The notes beneath the pieces are model-generated. The model worked only from the letters and a program-made list of their open reading frames with translations, was not told where the DNA came from and searched no databases. Positions 57,561 through 64,000 of a DNA stretch of 64,000 nucleotides are shown here, piece after piece. A program made the translations under genes and the position numbers. This DNA is from Voacanga thouarsii. Its lineage: Eukaryota > Streptophyta > Magnoliopsida > Gentianales > Apocynaceae. Position 1 is the stretch's first letter, and each line of letters begins with the position of its first letter. The DNA is taken from NCBI GenBank assembly GCA_026120185.1, contig JANUWF010001491.1, positions 4,278,001-4,342,000 of the forward strand, read 5' to 3'.

Positions 57561-58660
57561 CGGATGGCACCGGCAGAGTTGAAGGAATAGTTGGAGGATT
57601 TAGTGAGTCAAGGCTACATCCGACCTAGCACGTTGCCCTGGGGAGCGCCTGTGCTATTTGTGAAGAAGAGGGACGACACTTTGATGCTATGCATTAACTA
57701 TCGGGGTTTGAACAATTTGACGGTCAAGAACAAGTATCCCCTACCGTTGATTGATGAGCTATTTGACCAGTTGCAAGGATCCAGTTGCTATTCCAAGTTG
57801 GATCTGAGGCAAGGACACTACCAAGTGCGGATAAGAGAGGAAGATATCCCCAAGACTGCCTTCAACACCAGAAATGGACATTACGAGTTCGTGGTGATGC
57901 CATACTGGGTGACTAACGCCCCAGTAGTATTCATGGACCTGATGCACCGAGTGTTTCGACCCTATCTGGATAAGTTCATGGTGCTCTTCATCGACGACAT
58001 TTTGATCTACTCCAAGAGTCTGGAGGAGCATGCAGAGCATCTGAAGCTCGTATTGGAGATGTTTCGGGAGCACAAGCTGTACGCCAAGTTCAACAAGTGC
58101 GAATTCTGGTTGGACAGTGTGGCGTTCCTTAGCCATGTGGTGACCAAGGAGGGAATCAAAGTGGACCCGACAAAGGTTGAAGTGGTATCCTATGGGAAGT
58201 AGCCAGAGAGTATCACCGAGATCCGGAGTTTCTTGGGACTTGCTAGTTACTACCGAAGGTTTATCAAGGGATTTTCAACACTCGCATCGCCAATGACTTG
58301 CTTATTGCGAAAGGAAGTTACATTTGTGTGGATCAAGAAGTGTGAGAAAAGTTTTCAAGAATTGAAGCGCAGACAAATGACAGCACCGGTATTGAGTCTA
58401 CCAGAGGAAAGGAAACCTTATGTGCTATATACCGATGCTTCAAAAGAAGGACTGGGAGCAGTGTTGATGCAGGATCGGAAAGTGATTGCTTCTGCTTCTC
58501 GGAAGCTAAGACCTCATGAAGTCGACTAGCCCACTCATGATGTGGAGCTGGCAGCTATAGTGTTCGCCCTATAAAAATGGCGACACTACTTGTATGGAGT
58601 CGAATATGAGGTGTTCACCGACCATAAGAGTCTGAAGTATATCTTCACTCAAAAGGATCT
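57561..58660 (+). pseudogene. B2 reverse transcriptase and RNase H
   Basis: 57591-58202 holds [59 protein letters not shown] and the catalytic box [12 protein letters not shown] with both Asp. It ends at a TAG that is CAG in B1. 58233-58529 continues with [20 protein letters not shown] and RNase [18 protein letters not shown] (Asp kept). Further RNase H ([20 protein letters not shown]) follows to about 58675, with TAG and TAA stops and a frame break at the ADALSRK motif. Confidence 0.9.
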
Positions 58661-60327
58661 GAATTTGAGGCAGTGAAGGTGGATGGAATTCCTGGAGGAA
58701 TATCATTGTCTGATCAACTACCATCCCGGGAAGTCCAACATTGTAGCGGAGCCCTAAGCAGAAAGGTTTGGGTGGCCAGATTAGGGGTGCAGGAAATGAA
58801 AGCGGTACAGGATGTGTTGGACAGATGGGTGGAAGTGCAAGGCAAAGGAATTGTCATTAGCAATTTGAAGTTGGTGCCAGATCTGAAGAAGGAAATCGTG
58901 GGAGCTCAGCAAAGCAACGCCGAGTTTCAACTTTTCAAGGACAAGGAGCTTAGGTGGCCGGGTAGTGAATTCCGTCTAGACGAAGTAGGAGTTCTCCATT
59001 TCAGAGATCGGTTGTGTATACCCGGGGAGCAGCAGTTAAAAGACAGAATTTTTGAGGAGGCGCACAAAAGTAACTACGCTATTCATCTGGGGGAAAGTCA
59101 AGATGTATCAGGATTTGAAGAGAGCCTATTGTTGGCCCGAACTAAAGCGAGATGTGGTCAAGTATGTCTCGACCTGTCTTACCTGCCAAAGGTCAAAGTG
59201 GAACACAAGAAGTCAGTGGGACTATTGTAGCCATTGCCAGTACCGGAATGGAAGTGGGAGGAGGTGACTATGGATTTTGTCACTAGGTTTCCCATGCCAA
59301 GGACTTAAAAGGACGCCATATGGGTGGTGGTGGATCGACTGACCAAGTTAGCCCATTTCATATCAGTGAATATGAGAGACTCGATGGAGAAGCTGGCCCA
59401 GACTTATGTTCGAGAAATCATCCCACTACATGGTGTGCCTTCAAGCATAGTGTCAGATCGAGACCTAAGGTTTACATCTCTATTCTGGGTAAAATTTCAG
59501 GAAGTAATGGGGTCGAGTCAAAAATTCAATACGACGGCACATCCACAGACCGGTGGGCAGTCAGAGAGGGTGATATAAACATTGGAGGATATGCTGAGAG
59601 CCTGTGTCCTGGACTTCGGGTACAAGTGGATAGAGTGCGTACTGTATGCCGAGTGGTCATATAATAATAGCTACCAAGCTGCAATTAGGGATGGCACCGT
59701 ATGTGGCTTTGTATCGGCGCAAGTGTCAGGTACCGTTATATTAGAGTTGGTCCGAAGACAGTCATGTGAGCAAAACTAGAGAAGTATGTGTCCAAGAGAT
59801 GCTAGATAAAGTGAACTTGATCAGGGAAAGGTTAAAGGTGGCACAGAGTCGACAGAAGAGCTATGCGGACAACTGGCGAAGAGAATTAGATTTTCAAGTC
59901 GGAGATAACGTATTTTTGAAATTGACAATGAATAGGGGAATTTTGAAGCATCCAAATGGTGAAAAGTTGAATCCGAGATATTTGGGACTGTTTCCAATTA
60001 AGGAAAGGATCGGACTGGTAGCTTACCGACTGGATATGCAAGAAAGGTTGACGGGAATCTATGATGTGTTTTATGTGTCACAATTGAAGAAGTATAATGC
60101 AGATCCCGGTCATGTATTGAATGATGAACTGTTAGTATTGCAGACAGACCAGTGCTATATGGAGAAGCCGGTGCGGATATTGGACCGCAGTGTCAAGACT
60201 CTTCAGAACAAACAGATACCGATGATTAAGATTTAGTGGGAGCACCGTGGTACACAGGATGCCACATGGGAGTTGGCAGAATGGGTTAAGCGGAAGTACT
60301 CTAATTTGAAATACAGGTATGCTTGAA
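58661..60327 (+). pseudogene. B2 integrase and chromodomain
   Basis: 58673-59230 carries the linker (ISNLKLVPDLKKEIVGAQQS). The zinc finger (CWPELKRDVVKYVSTCLTC) is in the frame of 59052-59267. The core has MDFVTRFPMPRT at 59268, a stop, then VVVDRLTKLAHFISVNMRDS, SIVSDRDLRFTSLFW and GGQSERVI, so both Asp and the Glu are present. 59766-60236 gives the C-terminal domain (DFQVGDNVFLKLTMNRGILK) and chromodomain (YMEKPVRILDRSVKTLQNKQ), then a TAG and WELAEWVKRKYSNLKYRYA with TGA near 60325. At least four stops or frame breaks. Confidence 0.88.
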
Positions 60328-60347
60328 TTTCAGGACAAAATTCTCCT

Positions 60348-60360
60348 AAGGAGGGGATGA
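60348..60360 (+). other. Polypurine tract of B2
   Basis: AAGGAGGGGATGA sits immediately before TGTGAAACACCAG, with the degenerate inverted repeat GAATTTCAGGACAAAATTC just upstream. Confidence 0.85.
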
Positions 60361-63300
60361 TGTGAAACACCAGTCAAAACCAACCTTAGAGTAAGGGGGT
60401 TGGGGTGTATATCATATTTCATTGCATGTTTAGATATATTTTTATATGATTTTATGTGCATTGAATTTATGTTTTATAGTCTAAAGGGCTTGATTATGAC
60501 TATTGAGTGAGAAGGGCAAAATGGTAATTTTTGCTTGAGTTGAAAAAGGGAGATAGCTTGAGGATTGAATAGGAAAATATCCTTTTAGAGGGAAAATAAG
60601 AACAAGAGTTATTGTGGTATAGTGGTTAGAGCCTTAGAATTAATTCTTGAGGTCTTGGGTTCAAATTCCGTCATAGGAACTTTAGCTTGGTTAAATTTTA
60701 TTTTTGCTTGGGAAGTAATATTTTCGGCCTTATGAGTTTGAAGTAGGGTAGAAATGTTGTCCTAAGAGACATGATAGGAGTATCCTCATCCAACTCTTTT
60801 GCCTACACAAAATTCCTAAGGGGAATCCATTTCCTCTTGATACTTAATTTTTCCTATTTCTCAATTCATTAGCTTGTTCAAATTGTTCAAGCCAATTTTA
60901 TTCTAGAAAAATTCCAGCAATGTGCTATGGCTTTGGAGGTTCAAAATGTCTTAGAAAGAGACATCTTATGGACCAAAACCATGGAAGAGGGGGAAAGGAT
61001 CTCAAGTGAATTAAATTCCTTAGTGAACTTTCTAAAAATATTACTCTAGCTAAGTTCATTTTCATTCATGCATGAAACTGAAAATTTTCCTAGCTTTGAG
61101 TGCCTTTAGGGTGTCGAAATTCTTAGCCGTTATTACCTCCCAAATCCTGCTAGAAAATGGACCTTTTGATCAGCTTAGAACTAGGATTTTTCTGGGCATT
61201 TTTGGACTGCACAAAAGCTGTGCAAAACCAGGAAAATTCTTGGGCAAATTCACAGCTTAGGAGGTCCGAAACCAAGCTATTTTCTTCCTGTTTTTGTTTA
61301 GCATCTTAGCCACATTTTTCCTCCATGAAGAAGGATGAAGACCAGCCTTGAAAAGCCCTGATATTTCCCTTCAAACTCCATGCAAACCGACTGCAAAAGG
61401 GCAGCCAAAAAACTGCCCAGAAAATTCTAGCAAGCAGCGAAAACCTGTGCAGAAATTTTCCAGCCATGGTTCCTAATTCATCCCTAGCCAAAACTCCATC
61501 CTTCTTATGCAAAAATCACCCTTAAACCTTCAGTAACTGAACTCCATTATCCTCCTCAAGCTTCTTCATGATAATACAATCATGGCTGCCTAAAAGATTT
61601 CAAAAAACAAAATTCTACAAACATGATCTGATTTGGATACCAAAATTCCAGCCACCATGATTTAACAACTTTCCATAAAATATACATCAAATAACCAGAC
61701 ATTACCTTCACCATTACACTTATTATTTTCAGCCACCTTTAGCCTCCCTCAACCAGCATTCATCTAGCTAAAACACTAGCAGCAATTCGGCCATGGCAGA
61801 CTTCCAAAAGCTCTCCCATGATCAAAGATATTCTTGAATATTTAGTTTTCAAATTTGCTTCCCAATAATATTCTACAAGGATTTCAACAACTAGCCTTTC
61901 CTTTTCCCTTCCAAACCAGAAAATCAGCTACCAAAACCCTTCAAGTAGTCAGCCAACCCTAATCTTTATAGAATTTTGGCAATTCCAATCCCAAAAGCTC
62001 TCTACTCTCTTCGACATCAAGAACACACAACACACCAAGAACACCTACTCATTCCTTTCACCCAAAACTCTCCCAAATCACTTCAAACTCCTTCTAAAAT
62101 TTCCAGATTAAACTTGCTCACTACTGTGAGTCCATCAATACCATTCTTAACATCAAACTCCAAAATCCAACTTGCTATTTTGGATCAAAAACCAAAAATT
62201 TTGTGAAGGCTCAAGAGCACCTTTAAGGTTGGTTTGTTCTAACAACTTCATCTTCTCCAATATTGATCTCTAATGAATATTTATATGAATAAACATACTA
62301 ATGGTCACTCACTCACTCACTCTCTCTCTCTCTCTCTCTCATGGCCAAATCTCTCTCCTTTTGGCCAAATGGCTTCTTCACCAATGGACATGCTTTCTTC
62401 TTCTTCCTGGGACGGATTTAGGCATCTAGGGGTTGTTAACCATTCGAAACTCCTTCAAGATATTTAGCAAATAAGTAAGCCTTTTTAACCCTTCTTTTAA
62501 ATTCTAGATTCATGTCTCTAGGATGATGTTGAGTATAAGGTGGATTGTGGATAGGGTATGAGTGTATATTGTTGAGGTTGAAGCATGAATGTATGTATGA
62601 ATATGAATGAGATGGGATTTATGCATGGATGGATTATCTTGGTTGATTATTTGATTATTTGAGGTTTAATGCATGTCTCCATGTCATAAGTAGTATTTGT
62701 GATGAAATATGCTAGAGATTATGTCACCTTTGGTGAATAGGATTTATATTCATGTTGGATTATTGAAGCCATGATCATATTTATGCTAGTAGGGGTTAGA
62801 TCATGTCTTGGTAAATTTAGATCTATGCTTATATGCATGATTTGGATGATTTGATAAATTGAAGGATTATATATGTTCATGATTGTGGTTAGCCATAGAG
62901 GTATGATCATAATCTAGTTGTCTCTAAGCTAATTTTTATTTCATGAATAAAATATTTCATAATATGATTTTGCTAGTAAATTTGAAAAAAACCCTAGGAG
63001 GGGTAGATTTGGATTATTATATATAATAAGGATATTTTAGCCAAATAAATAATAGATTTTGCTAGAAAAATAATATATATATATATATATATATAGTATA
63101 TATAAAATAATGAAATCAACTAAAACCTTTTATGGAAATAATCATAATTAGTAAAATATTTATTACTAAAATATTTAATTATTATCTTTAATCAAAACCC
63201 AATAAAAATTTATTTTTTATTTTTGAAGCATGACTCATTAAATTTATTTTCAACTAATTTTAATTAACAATTATTTTCTAACAACTAAATTATTAATAAA

Positions 63301-64000
63301 TTATTATTTTACCTAATACCACCAAGAACTCTTTATCAAGTAAACTCTAAATTTTTCTTAGCAAGATTTAAACCATCAACTTATTAATACTTGTTTCTCA
63401 AAAAATTAATTATTTTAAATATCAAATTAGGCTTAGCTTGTAACCCTATTTATTTATAGTTTGGCCTTAAAGCTTAGGACACTAGTATCATGGTGGTAAT
63501 GAGTTGAGTTGTTTTAAATTGAGAAAGTGGATTTTGGCTTGAGTTTGATTGTGGTTTGTATTTGCCCATGCGGGGTTAGGTCAGCTGTTGGAGACCTTAT
63601 ATTGTGAGCAAGAATCAGATAAGCTCCTGCATAAAACCTGATTGATGAAACATGTTTATTATAGCAAGCTAAATGTAGAGAGCATGGACACTCAGTTTTG
63701 CAAGGGCAATTGAGGATTAACTTCTTTCCTATTTTAGACGTGCAATTTAATTGAAAATTAATAAACAGATTTATTCAATCTCAAAACTCTTTCCAAAACT
63801 GATTTTGACAAAGACTTTGGAAACCATTAATTGCCTGTTTCATGTGGAACAATGTTTTGTTCATTTTATCCCATGTAGGAAATGTCATTGAGTACTCAAT
63901 AAGGGTGGACTACTAGGGCAAGTCTATGAGGGGTTAGAGTAAGTCTCCTAGTAGGTGGCCATCTCTGAGGGGTAAGTCCTTCCCGGATAGGACGTCGAGT
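60361..64000 (+). repeat. B array LTR 3 (3' LTR of B2), runs off the window
   Basis: It starts TGTGAAACACCAGTC and follows the central LTR block by block: tRNA-like module 60606-60671, CT tract about 62320-62340, the 26-codon ORF 62341-62421, an AT microsatellite near 63066-63092, and the tactcaata block near 63890. Compared with the central LTR, about 725 bp remain beyond the edge. Short ORFs such as 61072-61260 and 61976-62206 are LTR sequence. Confidence 0.9.
60606..60671 (+). other. tRNA-like module in B LTR 3
   Basis: TGGTATAGTGGTTAGAG (A box) and GGGTTCAAATTCC (B box), almost identical to the copies at 32853 and 38449. Confidence 0.6.

Noticed and set aside
1..64000. CRISPR arrays, operons, toxin-antitoxin or other prokaryotic systems.
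   Set aside because: Repeats are LTRs, microsatellites and tandem duplications. Gene content is wholly retrotransposon.

Overview
This window is a nest of LTR retrotransposons from a plant nuclear genome, almost certainly a flowering plant. The evidence is the element types: Ty3/gypsy chromoviruses with a C-terminal chromodomain and LTRs of 3.3 to 4.4 kb, a Ty1/copia element, and a gag-pol-less element primed by tRNA-Asp. The bulk sequence is AT-rich and stop codons show cytosine-deamination decay. I see no host gene, no rRNA or true tRNA gene, no CRISPR array and nothing prokaryotic. The species cannot be named from the sequence. I use letters for elements: A, B1, B2 and D are related chromoviruses; C is the tRNA-Asp-primed element; E1 and E2 are solo LTRs; F is the copia element; G is another gypsy relic.

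Layout. 1-8588: element A, minus strand, with a truncated 3' LTR (1-1128), broken pol and gag (1130-4257), a leader ORF split by solo LTR E1 (4571-6019), a PBS, and part of its 5' LTR (6332-8588). Element C is inserted in that 5' LTR: 5' LTR 8589-10102, a short internal region, and a 3' LTR stump at 26121-26256. Copia element F (10677-23352, minus strand) is inserted inside C, and solo LTR E2 (12192-13718) is inserted inside F's 3' LTR. From 26257 to 32604 lies a scrapyard: an unassigned AT-rich tract, an LTR fragment of a third chromovirus-like family (27077-27600), a minus-strand gypsy pol relic (G), a lone C-type LTR (C2), and a plus-strand gag fragment.

From 32605 to the window end there is a head-to-tail array LTR - B1 - LTR - B2 - LTR, in which the two internal regions share the central LTR. 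That central LTR is split by element D (39179-51487, minus strand, 12.3 kb), flanked by 5-bp target duplications.

No copy is intact. Each chromovirus would have made an acidic leader protein, Gag with CCHC knuckles, protease, reverse transcriptase, RNase H, integrase and a chromodomain, in that order. The points most worth a second look are: a tRNA-like module about 250 bp inside the LTRs of two or three families; an acidic leader ORF conserved upstream of gag; the shared-LTR tandem array; an in-frame 1218-bp duplication that gives the copia element two integrase modules; and in-frame stops that are nearly all explained by C-to-T change, mostly CAG to TAG.
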